Assembly (NCBI RefSeq): GCF_019923725.1
Contig: NZ_JAHXRI010000001.1
Span: forward strand, 310,001 to 374,000
Origin: Zwartia hollandica
GTDB taxonomy: Bacteria > Pseudomonadota > Gammaproteobacteria > Burkholderiales > Burkholderiaceae_B
DNA length: 64,000 nucleotides
Direction: 5' to 3'
Position 1 is the stretch's first letter. The number at the start of each line of letters is the position of its first letter. The notes beneath the pieces are model-generated. The model made no database searches. It had not been told where the DNA came from and was given only the letters and a program-made list of their open reading frames with translations. Below are positions 28,486 through 37,185 of this stretch, one piece after another. The translations under genes were made by a program, and so were the position numbers.

Positions 28486-28564
28486 AGCGACATCCTAAGA
28501 AAAACTCGACAAATCCGAACTGATTCATCGACACTTCAATCGCAATTCTGCGAATAGACTTGTT

Positions 28565-28590
28565 ATGTGGACAATAGCCGAAATTTCAAG
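28565..28590 (-). promoter_or_regulatory. sigma-32 (heat-shock) promoter for lon
   Basis: On the minus strand CTTGAAA (28590-28584), a 13-base spacer and CCACAT (28570-28565) match the RpoH consensus CTTGAAA-N13-CCCCAT with one mismatch. Predicted start is roughly 70 bases before the lon ATG. Confidence 0.75.
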
Positions 28591-28610
28591 ATTCAGCCTC
28601 TAGAATGAAC

Positions 28611-28632
28611 AAAAGCCCCTAAAAAGGGGCCG
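28611..28632 (-). terminator. intrinsic terminator after clpX
   Basis: GCCCC / GGGGC stem with a 6-base loop followed on the minus strand by TTTT. It is short; read-through into lon is possible. Confidence 0.6.
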
Positions 28633-28664
28633 AAAACCAGAGCTACCTCTAGGGTCTAATTTGT

Positions 28665-29963
28665 TCAGGCAGCAGCGTCTCTTAGGCTGGAAGACTTTTG
28701 GGCAGGTTGTTGCTCCGTTTCGTCTGCGTAGACCAACAACGGCTTACCCTGTCCCTCTATCGCAGCTTCGTCGAGCACGACACGCTTGATATTGCCTTGC
28801 GTCGGCAATTCGTACATGGTGTCTAGTAAGGCAGACTCAAGGATTGAGCGCAAACCACGTGCACCCGTCTTGCGCTTAATCGCCTTTCGAGCAATTGCGT
28901 GCAAGGCACCAGGACGGATTTCAAGCTCAGCACCTTCCATGGCGAATAATTTTTGAAACTGCTTAACCAACGCGTTCTTCGGTTCCGTCAAGATCTGAAT
29001 CAACGTCTCTTCATCGAGCTCTTGCAAGGTTGCCACAACTGGCAGGCGACCAACAAGCTCAGGAATTAAGCCAAACTTCACTAAATCCTCTGGCTCAACA
29101 TCAAGGAAGGTGTTGCCGGCGGACTGCTCAACCTTGGAGTCGATCGACGCACCAAAACCAATGCCAGATCGCTCGGTGCGATTGCGGATGACTTTTTCAA
29201 GACCATCAAATGCACCGCCCACAATGAAGAGGATGTTGGTGGTGTCGACTTGCACGAAATCTTGGTTCGGATGCTTACGACCGCCTTGAGGCGGTACCGA
29301 GGCAACCGTACCCTCAATTAATTTAAGCAGCGCTTGTTGTACACCCTCACCAGATACGTCTCGCGTAATAGATGGGTTGTCGGCCTTGCGAGAAATCTTA
29401 TCAATCTCGTCAATATAGACAATAGCCCGCTGCGCCTTTTCTACTTCGTAATTGCAATTTTGCAGCAATTTTTGAATGATGTTTTCAACATCCTCGCCGA
29501 CATAACCTGCCTCAGTTAGCGTGGTAGCGTCTGCCATGACAAACGGCACGTTGAGTTGTCTTGCCAAGGTCTGTGCAAGCAGTGTCTTACCCGAACCCGT
29601 AGGTCCGATCAGCAGGATATTACTTTTCGAAAGCTCAACGTCGTCGCCCTTGACTTCCCCATGACGCAAACGCTTGTAGTGGTTATAGACCGCTACTGCG
29701 AGCACACGCTTGGGTGTCGTCTGTCCGATCACATATTGATCGAGAAAGGCTTTAATCTCGGCCGGAGTCGGCAAGTCTGTACGGATCGAGTCACGCGCTT
29801 GAGCCTGCGCTTCTTCACGAATGATGTCATTGCATAAGTCAATACACTCATCACACACGAAGACAGACGGGCCGGCGATCAGCTTGCGGACTTCGTGTTG
29901 GCTCTTGTTGCAAAACGAGCAGTACAAAGTCTTTGTAGGGGCTGATGCTTTCTTATCTGTCAT
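28665..29963 (-). CDS. clpX: ATP-dependent Clp protease ATP-binding subunit ClpX
   Basis: This 432-residue AAA+ unfoldase feeds substrates to ClpP. The N-terminal zinc-binding domain has four Cys in YCSFCNK and [10 protein letters not shown]. Walker A is GPTGSGKT, Walker [11 protein letters not shown], the pore loop GYVGEDVE, and the ClpP-docking IGF-like loop is SGIGFGAS. The C-terminal tail is enriched in Gln/Ser. It lies 35 bases after clpP in the order tig-clpP-clpX. Confidence 0.97.
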   Translation of the reverse strand: MTDKKASAPTKTLYCSFCNKSQHEVRKLIAGPSVFVCDECIDLCNDIIREEAQAQARDSIRTDLPTPAEIKAFLDQYVIGQTTPKRVLAVAVYNHYKRLRHGEVKGDDVELSKSNILLIGPTGSGKTLLAQTLARQLNVPFVMADATTLTEAGYVGEDVENIIQKLLQNCNYEVEKAQRAIVYIDEIDKISRKADNPSITRDVSGEGVQQALLKLIEGTVASVPPQGGRKHPNQDFVQVDTTNILFIVGGAFDGLEKVIRNRTERSGIGFGASIDSKVEQSAGNTFLDVEPEDLVKFGLIPELVGRLPVVATLQELDEETLIQILTEPKNALVKQFQKLFAMEGAELEIRPGALHAIARKAIKRKTGARGLRSILESALLDTMYELPTQGNIKRVVLDEAAIEGQGKPLLVYADETEQQPAQKSSSLRDAAA

Positions 29964-29998
29964 GGCGATCCATTACCGTTTTAATCCGTACGTGATCT

Positions 29999-30655
29999 TT
30001 ATACGGGATCCGCACGCGAAGTCAGGACCTTGTCGATTAGTCCATACGTTACCGCATCGGCGGCTGACATAAAGTTATCCCGTTCGGTATCAATACCAAT
30101 GCGCTCAACTGTTTGTCCAGTGTTCTCAGCCAACATCTGGTTTAGACGTTCACGCAAATCAAGAATCTCACGCGCCTGAATTTGAATGTCAGACGCCTGG
30201 CCTTGTGCACCACCCGATGGCTGGTGAATCATGATGCGCGAATTAGGCAAGGAAAAACGTTTGCCCTTCGTGCCAGCGGCAAGAAGGAACGCACCCATAC
30301 TCGCTGCCAGACCCGTGCAAAGCGTCGAGACCTCAGGCTTGATAAAGCGCATGGTGTCGTAAATCGCCATGCCGGCGTAAACCGACCCGCCAGGTGAGTT
30401 GATATAGAGCGCGACGTCTTTGTCAGGGTTCTCGGACTCAAGAAACAACAATTGAGCCACAACCAAGTTTGCCGACTGGTCGTTGACCGGGCCGACAAGA
30501 AAAATCACACGCTCTTTAAGCAGACGGGAGTAAATGTCAAAGGCGCGCTCTCCGCGCCCCGACTGCTCAATCACCATTGGAATGTATCCAAGTCCGGTTG
30601 GTGTCACAGAGGACCCACCGTGCATGGATGCATAGAAGTCGGTAAAACGTTCCAT
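29999..30655 (-). CDS. clpP: ATP-dependent Clp protease proteolytic subunit ClpP
   Basis: This 218-residue serine peptidase forms the double heptamer used by ClpX and ClpA, both encoded in this window. The catalytic Ser is in [11 protein letters not shown], His in [13 protein letters not shown], Asp in [36 protein letters not shown] is the usual start of the mature fold after a short propeptide. The ATG directly follows the tig stop codon with no gap, so the two are translationally linked. Confidence 0.97.
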   Translation of the reverse strand: MERFTDFYASMHGGSSVTPTGLGYIPMVIEQSGRGERAFDIYSRLLKERVIFLVGPVNDQSANLVVAQLLFLESENPDKDVALYINSPGGSVYAGMAIYDTMRFIKPEVSTLCTGLAASMGAFLLAAGTKGKRFSLPNSRIMIHQPSGGAQGQASDIQIQAREILDLRERLNQMLAENTGQTVERIGIDTERDNFMSAADAVTYGLIDKVLTSRADPV

Positions 30656-31966
30656 TTAGGCCGTTCCCATGATTTGATCAAAAGGTACTTGCTCGTCTTC
30701 AACCTGCGCTTTTGCCAAGGCGTGCTGCACGACATTATCTTCTAGCACAATGCCTTCAACTTCGGCGCGGCGAGCACGATCTGACAGATAGTAGCTGACG
30801 ACTTCAGCGGGCTTTTCATAGTTGCCGGCAAACTCTTCGATGCGGGCACGAACCTGCTCTGGCTTGGCTTGCAATTGCGCTTGCTGAACAAGCTCCGACA
30901 CCAGAAGCCCCAAACGCACACGACGCTCCGCCTCAGCAGTAAATGCATCAGCAGGGATCGGCATTTTGTCGGCATTTGGGACGCCGCGCTGGGTCAGCTC
31001 AGCGCGTGCGGCTTGCACGCGAGACTGACATTCGCTGTCGACCAAGGCTTTAGGAACATCGAAACTCACAGCGCCGATGAGTGCATCCATCACGCTCGTT
31101 TTTGTGCGAGCCAAGGTGCGCGCTTTGACTTCGCGTTCAATGTTGCCACGGATATCGGCGAGCAATTTCTCGACATCACCCTCTGGCTGACCGAGTGATT
31201 TTGCAAACTCTGCGTCAATCACGGGCAGAACTGGCTCGGCGACTTCTTTGACGTTGATCGTGAACTCGGCAGTCTTGCCTGCTACGTCTTTGCCACCGTA
31301 ATCGGCTGGGAATGCCAAGGGGAATACTTTCGATTCGCCGGCTTTCATGCCGCGCGCAGCTGCTTCAAACTCAGGCAACATACGTCCCTGACCCAAAACG
31401 AAAGGAAAAGCGTCAGCCTTGCCACCTTCGAAGGGTACGCCATCAATCGTACCTGCAAAGTCCAGCGTCACGCGGTCATCGTCCTGTGCAGCACGGCCAT
31501 CGCGGGCGGCGTACTCAGCACGCTGTTTGCGCAAGATATCGACGGTGCGTTGCACTTCTGCTTCGCCAACCGTTGTAACGGCGCGCTTGATCTTCAAACC
31601 AGACAGATCTGGCACTGTTACGGCAGGATAAACCTCAAACGTCGCGAAGAATGCCAAGGTGCCTTCTGGCGTACCTTCAGTCTTTGGCTCGAGCTTCGGT
31701 GCACCCGCTATGCGCAGACCCGCTGCTTCGATTGCTTTTTCAAACGCCTGACCAACTTTATCGTTAATCGCGTCGTAGCGAATGCCAGGGGCGTGCGTAC
31801 GCTCCAACATTGCCATCGGCACTTTGCCGGGGCGAAAACCAGGTGCCTTCGCGGTGCGCGCGGCGCGCTTGAGTTCAGCTTGAACAGCTGTTTCAACGTC
31901 GGCCAACAAGACCGAAAGTTCTAGGCGGCGCTCGAGGCCGGAGAGGGTTTCAACCACAGGTTGCAT
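30656..31966 (-). CDS. tig: trigger factor
   Basis: This 436-residue ribosome-associated chaperone and prolyl isomerase has the ribosome-docking signature GFRPGKVP in the N-terminal domain. The FKBP-type domain (about 160-245) is visible with TLDFAGTIDGVPFEGG and FVLGQGRMLPEFEAAARGMKAGE. A helical C-terminal substrate-binding domain follows. It is the first gene of tig-clpP-clpX, downstream of tRNA-Leu on the same strand. Confidence 0.96.
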   Translation of the reverse strand: MQPVVETLSGLERRLELSVLLADVETAVQAELKRAARTAKAPGFRPGKVPMAMLERTHAPGIRYDAINDKVGQAFEKAIEAAGLRIAGAPKLEPKTEGTPEGTLAFFATFEVYPAVTVPDLSGLKIKRAVTTVGEAEVQRTVDILRKQRAEYAARDGRAAQDDDRVTLDFAGTIDGVPFEGGKADAFPFVLGQGRMLPEFEAAARGMKAGESKVFPLAFPADYGGKDVAGKTAEFTINVKEVAEPVLPVIDAEFAKSLGQPEGDVEKLLADIRGNIEREVKARTLARTKTSVMDALIGAVSFDVPKALVDSECQSRVQAARAELTQRGVPNADKMPIPADAFTAEAERRVRLGLLVSELVQQAQLQAKPEQVRARIEEFAGNYEKPAEVVSYYLSDRARRAEVEGIVLEDNVVQHALAKAQVEDEQVPFDQIMGTA

Positions 31967-32030
31967 GAAAATCTACCAAACAAAGAGGACGGATAGCGCA
32001 ATACAGCCCGCGCCGGATAAAAAAACGGGG

Positions 32031-32117
32031 TGGTGCGAAGGGCGGGACTCGAACCCGCACACCTGTTACGGCGTCAGGACCTAAACCTGGTGCGTCTACC
32101 AATTTCGCCACCTTCGC
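32031..32117 (-). tRNA. tRNA-Leu (anticodon UAG)
   Basis: The 87-base minus-strand sequence folds as a class II tRNA: acceptor GCGAAGG/CCTTCGC, D arm GCG...TTGGTAGA...CGC, anticodon loop TTTAGGT with TAG at 32083-32081, a variable arm, and T arm GCGGGTTCGAGTCCCGC. The CCA end is encoded. The first anticodon-stem pair is a C-A mismatch. It reads CUA/CUG-type Leu codons. Confidence 0.95.
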
Positions 32118-32121
32118 AGTA

Positions 32122-32134
32122 GCCGAGCATTGTA
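32122..32134 (-). promoter_or_regulatory. -10 element and GC-rich discriminator of tRNA-Leu
   Basis: Minus-strand TACAAT (32134-32129) is followed by GCTCGGC before the tRNA 5' end, giving a leader of only a few bases. A GC-rich discriminator is typical of stringently controlled stable-RNA promoters. The -35 is not clear. Confidence 0.5.
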
Positions 32135-32157
32135 GCGCACACCGGACGGGTTTTCCG

Positions 32158-32192
32158 TTCCCACGGGGCGGGCAACTGGTTAAAATACGCGG
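32158..32192 (+). promoter_or_regulatory. dapC promoter with leaderless spacing
   Basis: TTCCCA (32158-32163), a 17-base spacer and TAAAAT (32181-32186) end six bases before the dapC ATG. The predicted transcription start is the A of ATG. No ribosome-binding site is seen. Confidence 0.5.
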
Positions 32193-33401
32193 ATGAACCC
32201 ACGCCTTGACAAATTACAGCCCTATCCCTTCGAAAAACTTCGTGCTTTGCTGGCTCAGGCCGGTCCATTGCCCGAGGGTATCCGCCCTATTAACCTTTCG
32301 ATTGGCGAGCCAAAGCACGCTGCGCCCGATTGCGTCAAACAGGCCATTATCGGGGGGCTCGCGGGTCTGTCCGCCTACCCGCCAACCAAAGGCGACCCGG
32401 CGCTGCGTCAGGCGATTTCGGCCTGGCTCGCGCGCCGCTACGACATCCCTGCCCCAGATCCTGAAACGCAAATCCTCCCGGCCTTAGGCTCGCGCGAGGC
32501 CTTATTTGCTTTCGGGCAAGTCGTCCTTGACTCAACGGCAGACGGACTCGTTGTCTGCCCCAACCCCTTCTATCAGATCTATGAGGGCGCAGCATTGCTT
32601 GGGGGAGCGACGCCTTTTTACGTGAATTCCGATCCAAGCAAGAATTTCCGCTGCGATTGGGCCAGCGTCCCCGCTGAAGTCTGGAAGCGCACTCAACTGC
32701 TGTTTGTCTGCTCGCCTGGCAACCCAGCGGGCGACGTGATGCCGCTGTCGGACTGGAAACTCCTGTTCGAACTGTCAGACCACTACGGCTTTGTCATCGC
32801 CTCCGATGAGTGCTACTCAGAAATCTACCTGAACGAGACCTCTCCACCCCTAGGTGGAATGCAAGCGGCGTACCAGCTCGGGCGTACGGACTATAAAAAT
32901 CTGATGTGCTTTTCGAGCCTGTCCAAGCGCTCAAATGTCCCTGGCATGCGTTCTGGCTTTGTAGCGGGTGACGCGCGCCTGATCGCCAAGTTCCTGTTGT
33001 ATCGCACCTACCACGGCAGCGCTCTGTCTCCCGTTGTATCGACAGCGAGCATTGCTGCCTGGAACGATGAGGCACACGTGATCGACAACCGCCAACAGTA
33101 TCGTGCAAAGTTTGATGCTGTGCTGCCCATCTTGCAGCCTGTGCTCAATGTCAAAAGACCAGACGCTTCTTTCTATTTATGGGCGGGTACGCCAGGACCT
33201 GACCCAGAGTTTGTCCGAGATCTGCTGGCACAGACCGCGGTCACTGTTTTACCCGGTAGTTACGTCGGCCGCACCGTCGACGGCGTTAACCCAGGCCAGA
33301 ATCGTATCCGCATCGCATTAGTGGCGCCCCTGGCCGATTGCGTGGAAGCCGCGCATCGCATTGCCCACTTTGTACAAAAGAATTTCAAGAAAGGTGCTTA
33401 A
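32193..33401 (+). CDS. dapC: succinyldiaminopimelate transaminase
   Basis: This 402-residue class I/II aminotransferase makes N-succinyl-LL-diaminopimelate for lysine and peptidoglycan synthesis. It opens MNPRLDKLQPYPFEKLRALL, the usual DapC N terminus in betaproteobacteria. The PLP Lys lies in CFSSLSKRSNVPGMRSGF, the cofactor Asp/Tyr in IASDECYSEIY, and the carboxylate Arg near GQNRIRIALV. It stands directly upstream of dapD, the preceding pathway step, which supports the call. Confidence 0.93.
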   Translation: MNPRLDKLQPYPFEKLRALLAQAGPLPEGIRPINLSIGEPKHAAPDCVKQAIIGGLAGLSAYPPTKGDPALRQAISAWLARRYDIPAPDPETQILPALGSREALFAFGQVVLDSTADGLVVCPNPFYQIYEGAALLGGATPFYVNSDPSKNFRCDWASVPAEVWKRTQLLFVCSPGNPAGDVMPLSDWKLLFELSDHYGFVIASDECYSEIYLNETSPPLGGMQAAYQLGRTDYKNLMCFSSLSKRSNVPGMRSGFVAGDARLIAKFLLYRTYHGSALSPVVSTASIAAWNDEAHVIDNRQQYRAKFDAVLPILQPVLNVKRPDASFYLWAGTPGPDPEFVRDLLAQTAVTVLPGSYVGRTVDGVNPGQNRIRIALVAPLADCVEAAHRIAHFVQKNFKKGA

Positions 33402-33467
33402 CGCTAAGACGCGCATCTCTTAACATTTTTTGCTTTCATTTCTCTTTCTTTTTTATTCAGGATTGTC

Positions 33468-34289
33468 ATGACGACAGATTTGCAAAACACCATCGAGCAG
33501 GGTTGGGAAAACCGTGCGAACCTTTCGCCTTCCGCTGCAGACGCGGCCGTGCGCGACGCAGTCGAACACACTATTCATGCACTGGATGCCGGGACGCTGC
33601 GCGTTGCCGAGAAACTCAATGGCAACTGGGTCGTGCATCAGTGGATCAAAAAAGCAGTTCTTTTATCCTTCCGCTTGTACGACAACGGCGTGATGGGACA
33701 AAAGCCTGTCCAGTTTTACGACAAGGTACCACTCAAGTTTGGTGACTTTAGCGAAGCGGACTTCAAAGCCGGCGGTTATCGCGTTGTTCCTCCCGCAGTT
33801 GCACGCCGTGGAGCCTACATCGCTCGCAATGTCGTTTTGATGCCCTCTTATGTCAACATCGGCGCCTATGTCGATGAAGGCACGATGGTCGACACTTGGG
33901 CCACAGTCGGGTCCTGCGCCCAGATCGGCAAGAACGTGCACCTGTCCGGTGGAGTTGGCATTGGTGGCGTACTCGAGCCATTGCAAGCCAATCCCACCAT
34001 CATCGAAGACAACTGCTTTATCGGCGCGCGTTCCGAAGTCGTTGAAGGTGTCATTGTTGAAGAGAACTCCGTGCTGGCCATGGGTGTTTTCCTGTCACAG
34101 AGCACACGCATTTACGATCGCGAGACCAAAGAGATTCATTACGGCCGCGTGCCCTCCGGTTCCGTTGTCGTGCCCGGTTCTTTGCCGGCAGCTGACGGCT
34201 CGCATAGCCTGAACTGCGCAATCATTGTCAAACGTGTCGATGCGCAGACACGCGCCAAGACCAGTATTAACGATCTCCTGAGAGCCTGA
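33468..34289 (+). CDS. dapD: tetrahydrodipicolinate N-succinyltransferase
   Basis: This 273-residue left-handed beta-helix acyltransferase supplies the substrate of DapC in the succinylase branch of lysine synthesis. The hexapeptide region spans [23 protein letters not shown] to [30 protein letters not shown] is a conserved turn. The N-terminal helical domain (about 1-100) is intact. Its TGA shares a base with the prmB ATG. Confidence 0.96.
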   Translation: MTTDLQNTIEQGWENRANLSPSAADAAVRDAVEHTIHALDAGTLRVAEKLNGNWVVHQWIKKAVLLSFRLYDNGVMGQKPVQFYDKVPLKFGDFSEADFKAGGYRVVPPAVARRGAYIARNVVLMPSYVNIGAYVDEGTMVDTWATVGSCAQIGKNVHLSGGVGIGGVLEPLQANPTIIEDNCFIGARSEVVEGVIVEENSVLAMGVFLSQSTRIYDRETKEIHYGRVPSGSVVVPGSLPAADGSHSLNCAIIVKRVDAQTRAKTSINDLLRA

Positions 34290-35185
34290 TGCCGCAATCC
34301 CGGGACGCACTGTGCACCGTACGCGATTTAATTCGCTACGGTGTCTCACGCTTTAACGAAGCCAAGCTTTTTTTTGGTCATGGCTCTGATAACGCGTGGG
34401 ACGAAGCGGTTTATCTGGTGCTCTTTGCTCTGCATTTACCACCCGATCAGCTCGAACCCTTCATGGACGCCCGGATCTTGCCGCAGGAGCGCGAACGCGC
34501 GCTTTCCTTGATTGATCTTCGTTGTGAACAACGCCTTCCCGCGCCTTACCTCACGCATGAAGCGTGGCTCCAGGGATTTCGCTTTCATGTTGATCAACGC
34601 GTCATTGTGCCGCGCTCGCCCATCGCCGAACTCTTGATGAATCAACTAAGCCCTTGGGTAGGCGATCCGTACGAGGTAACCAGCATTCTTGATCTCTGCA
34701 CCGGCTCAGGTTGTTTGGCCATCATTGCAGCCCATCAGTTTCCTGAAGCCTTCGTCGATGCAACGGATATCTCTCGAGATGCGCTAGATGTCGCAGCGAT
34801 CAATGTCGCACAGCATGGCATGGGCGATCGGCTAAACCTGCACCATGGCAGCCTGTACGATCCGTTACCAGTTGCCGCTCGTTACGATCTGATCATCAGC
34901 AATCCACCGTACGTCAACACGACCTCCATGGGCAAGCTGCCAGCAGAGTACCGACACGAACCACGCCTTGCCTTAGCAGGTGGTGATGACGGCATGGACA
35001 TCGTTCGTACCATTCTTGAACAAGCCCCTGCTCACCTCAGTGACGAGGGCTACCTCGTGGTTGAGATCGGGCACGAGCGCACGTTCTTTGAAGCCGCCTT
35101 TCCAGAGCTAGAACCAATCTGGCTAGACACAGCTGAAGCTTCAGACCAGATTCTCTTACTTAGCCGCGGGCAACTGCAGCCGTGA
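34289..35185 (+). CDS. prmB: ribosomal protein L3 N5-glutamine methyltransferase PrmB
   Basis: This 298-residue SAM-dependent enzyme would methylate a glutamine side chain of ribosomal protein L3. The SAM motif is ILDLCTGSGCLAIIAA and the glutamine-binding signature is ISNPPYVN. The N-terminal helical domain (about 1-95) and HEPRLALAGGDDGMDIV match PrmB/PrmC; the N-terminal sequence and the absence of a neighbouring prfA favour PrmB. The gene overlaps dapD by one base and the next gene by four (GTGA). Confidence 0.9.
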   Translation: MPQSRDALCTVRDLIRYGVSRFNEAKLFFGHGSDNAWDEAVYLVLFALHLPPDQLEPFMDARILPQERERALSLIDLRCEQRLPAPYLTHEAWLQGFRFHVDQRVIVPRSPIAELLMNQLSPWVGDPYEVTSILDLCTGSGCLAIIAAHQFPEAFVDATDISRDALDVAAINVAQHGMGDRLNLHHGSLYDPLPVAARYDLIISNPPYVNTTSMGKLPAEYRHEPRLALAGGDDGMDIVRTILEQAPAHLSDEGYLVVEIGHERTFFEAAFPELEPIWLDTAEASDQILLLSRGQLQP

Positions 35186-37185
35186 TTCGCGCGTCTGGCT
35201 TGACGGTGCGGCGCGGCACCAAAGTTCTCCTCGACCAAACAGAGTTCGTCGTGCACCCCGGCGAGAGAGTTGGTTTTGTAGGAAAAAACGGCGCAGGTAA
35301 ATCGACACTATTTGCATTACTACAGCACGAGCTCGATGCGGATGCTGGCACCCTAGATGTCCCTTCTGGCTGGCGGATTGCGAGTGTCAGGCAAGAGATT
35401 GCCTCCACAACCAACGCAGCACGAGAGTTCGTCATTGACGGGGATACCCATCTTCGAACCTTGCAAGCAGCACGTGCAGCAATTAACGCCGAGCTCGAAC
35501 AACGTCCAGAGCGCATCGAGGCCTTCGGCGCAAAGATTGCAGAGCTCGAGTCTGAGTTGATTGAGGCGGACGCCTGGACTGCACCCTCACGCGCAGAACA
35601 ACTTCTCGCTGGACTTGGCTTTACCCCAGCCCAGTGGGAACAACCGGTCGATAGCTTCTCCGGAGGCTGGCGTATGCGTCTCGCACTAGCACGGGCACTC
35701 ATGGCACCGTCCGAACTCCTGCTATTGGATGAACCAACCAATCACCTCGATCTCGATGCCATGCTTTGGCTTGAGCGATGGCTCGGAGCTTACCAAGGTA
35801 CAGTTCTGCTGATCTCGCACGACACTGAATTCCTCGATGCAGTCGCGCAAACGATTTTGCATTTCGATCAAGGCAAACTCAACCGCTACAAAGGCGGCTA
35901 CCAAGATTTTGTTTTGCAACGCGCCGAACGACTACGTCAAACTACGATTGCTTACGAACGCCAAACGCGCGAAGCCGCGCGACTACAAGGCTTTATCGAC
36001 CGCTTTAAAGCGAAGGCTTCCAAAGCCAAGCAAGCGCAGAGTCGCGTTAAAGCGCTGGCGAGAATGGAACTGCTCGCACCCATACATGCCGAATCGGGAA
36101 TCGATATACGCATCCCCTCTCCAGACGAGATGCCAGATCCGCTCTTAGTTCTAGACGACATGCAGGCGGGCTACACAGACGAGGCAGGCACGTCTATTCC
36201 CATCTTACGAAACGTCAAGCTTATGGTCCGTGGTGGCGATCGCATTGGCATCCTGGGCGTCAATGGTGCCGGCAAAAGCACACTCGTCAAAACACTGGCC
36301 GGTGAGTTAGAAGTTCAGGCGGGAAGTCGAAAGGCCTCGCGTGGGCTTGAAGTTGGCTATTTCGCACAACACCAACTAGACATGTTGGATCTGGATAGCA
36401 GTCCATTGCAACATCTCGCACGACTCGCCCCCCAGACTCGCGAACAGGAACTCCGTAACTACCTAGGTGGTTTCGGTTTTGGTGGCGATCGCGTGATGGA
36501 TAAAGTCGAGCCCATGTCTGGCGGAGAAAAAGCTAGGCTTGCCCTGTCACTGATCGTCTGGCAAAAGCCGAATCTGCTACTCCTTGATGAACCAAGTAAC
36601 CACCTCGATGTCGAGACACGCGAGGCGTTAACCACGGCGCTGGCTGAGTTCGGTGGCAGCATGTTGTTGGTTTCGCACGACCGACACTTACTGCGCACCA
36701 CCGTCGATAGTTTTTGGATTGTTGCCGATGGCGGAGTACAAGAGTTTGATGGAGATCTAGAGGACTATCGGGACTGGCTCGCCCAACACCAGGCCAATGC
36801 TCGCAAACAAGACGCAATCGCGCGCGATGCAGGCAAGCCGGCCACGCTGGGCACCGCTGCCGTACAAGATACGCAAGCAGCCCTGGGGGACCGCAAGAAT
36901 CAAAAAAGAGAACAAGCGCAAGAACGTCAGCGCTTGGCGCAACTGCGTAAACCGCTTGAAACCAAGCTCAAAGCTGTTGAAAAAGAACTCGAGCAAACAC
37001 AGATGCAAGTGCGCACGCTCGACGAACGTATTGCCGACCCAGATTTATATAGCGATGCCCGCCGACAAGAGCGCATGAAAACGCTCGCTAAACACGGCGA
37101 GCTTACGAAGCTAGCCTCTGAGCTTGAAGATCGCTGGCTAAGTTTGCAAGAAGAACTCGAGCAGCTTGACGTTAGCTCTGAATAA
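35182..37185 (+). CDS. ABC-F family ATPase (YheS/Uup-like)
   Basis: This 667-residue soluble protein has two ABC ATPase domains and no membrane segments, typical of ABC-F translation factors that act at the ribosomal E site. Domain 1: GKNGAGKST, FSGGWRMRLALARAL, LLLLDEPTNHLDLDA. The inter-domain linker (about 240-300) is the basic P-site-tRNA interaction arm (RFKAKASKAKQAQSRVKAL). Domain 2: GVNGAGKST, MSGGEKARLAL, LLLDEPSNHLDVET. The C-terminal 130 residues form a charged coiled coil. YheS-like is favoured by domain lengths. The start is GTG inside the prmB stop. The end overlaps convergent uvrD by 14 bases. Confidence 0.9.
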   Translation: MIRASGLTVRRGTKVLLDQTEFVVHPGERVGFVGKNGAGKSTLFALLQHELDADAGTLDVPSGWRIASVRQEIASTTNAAREFVIDGDTHLRTLQAARAAINAELEQRPERIEAFGAKIAELESELIEADAWTAPSRAEQLLAGLGFTPAQWEQPVDSFSGGWRMRLALARALMAPSELLLLDEPTNHLDLDAMLWLERWLGAYQGTVLLISHDTEFLDAVAQTILHFDQGKLNRYKGGYQDFVLQRAERLRQTTIAYERQTREAARLQGFIDRFKAKASKAKQAQSRVKALARMELLAPIHAESGIDIRIPSPDEMPDPLLVLDDMQAGYTDEAGTSIPILRNVKLMVRGGDRIGILGVNGAGKSTLVKTLAGELEVQAGSRKASRGLEVGYFAQHQLDMLDLDSSPLQHLARLAPQTREQELRNYLGGFGFGGDRVMDKVEPMSGGEKARLALSLIVWQKPNLLLLDEPSNHLDVETREALTTALAEFGGSMLLVSHDRHLLRTTVDSFWIVADGGVQEFDGDLEDYRDWLAQHQANARKQDAIARDAGKPATLGTAAVQDTQAALGDRKNQKREQAQERQRLAQLRKPLETKLKAVEKELEQTQMQVRTLDERIADPDLYSDARRQERMKTLAKHGELTKLASELEDRWLSLQEELEQLDVSSE

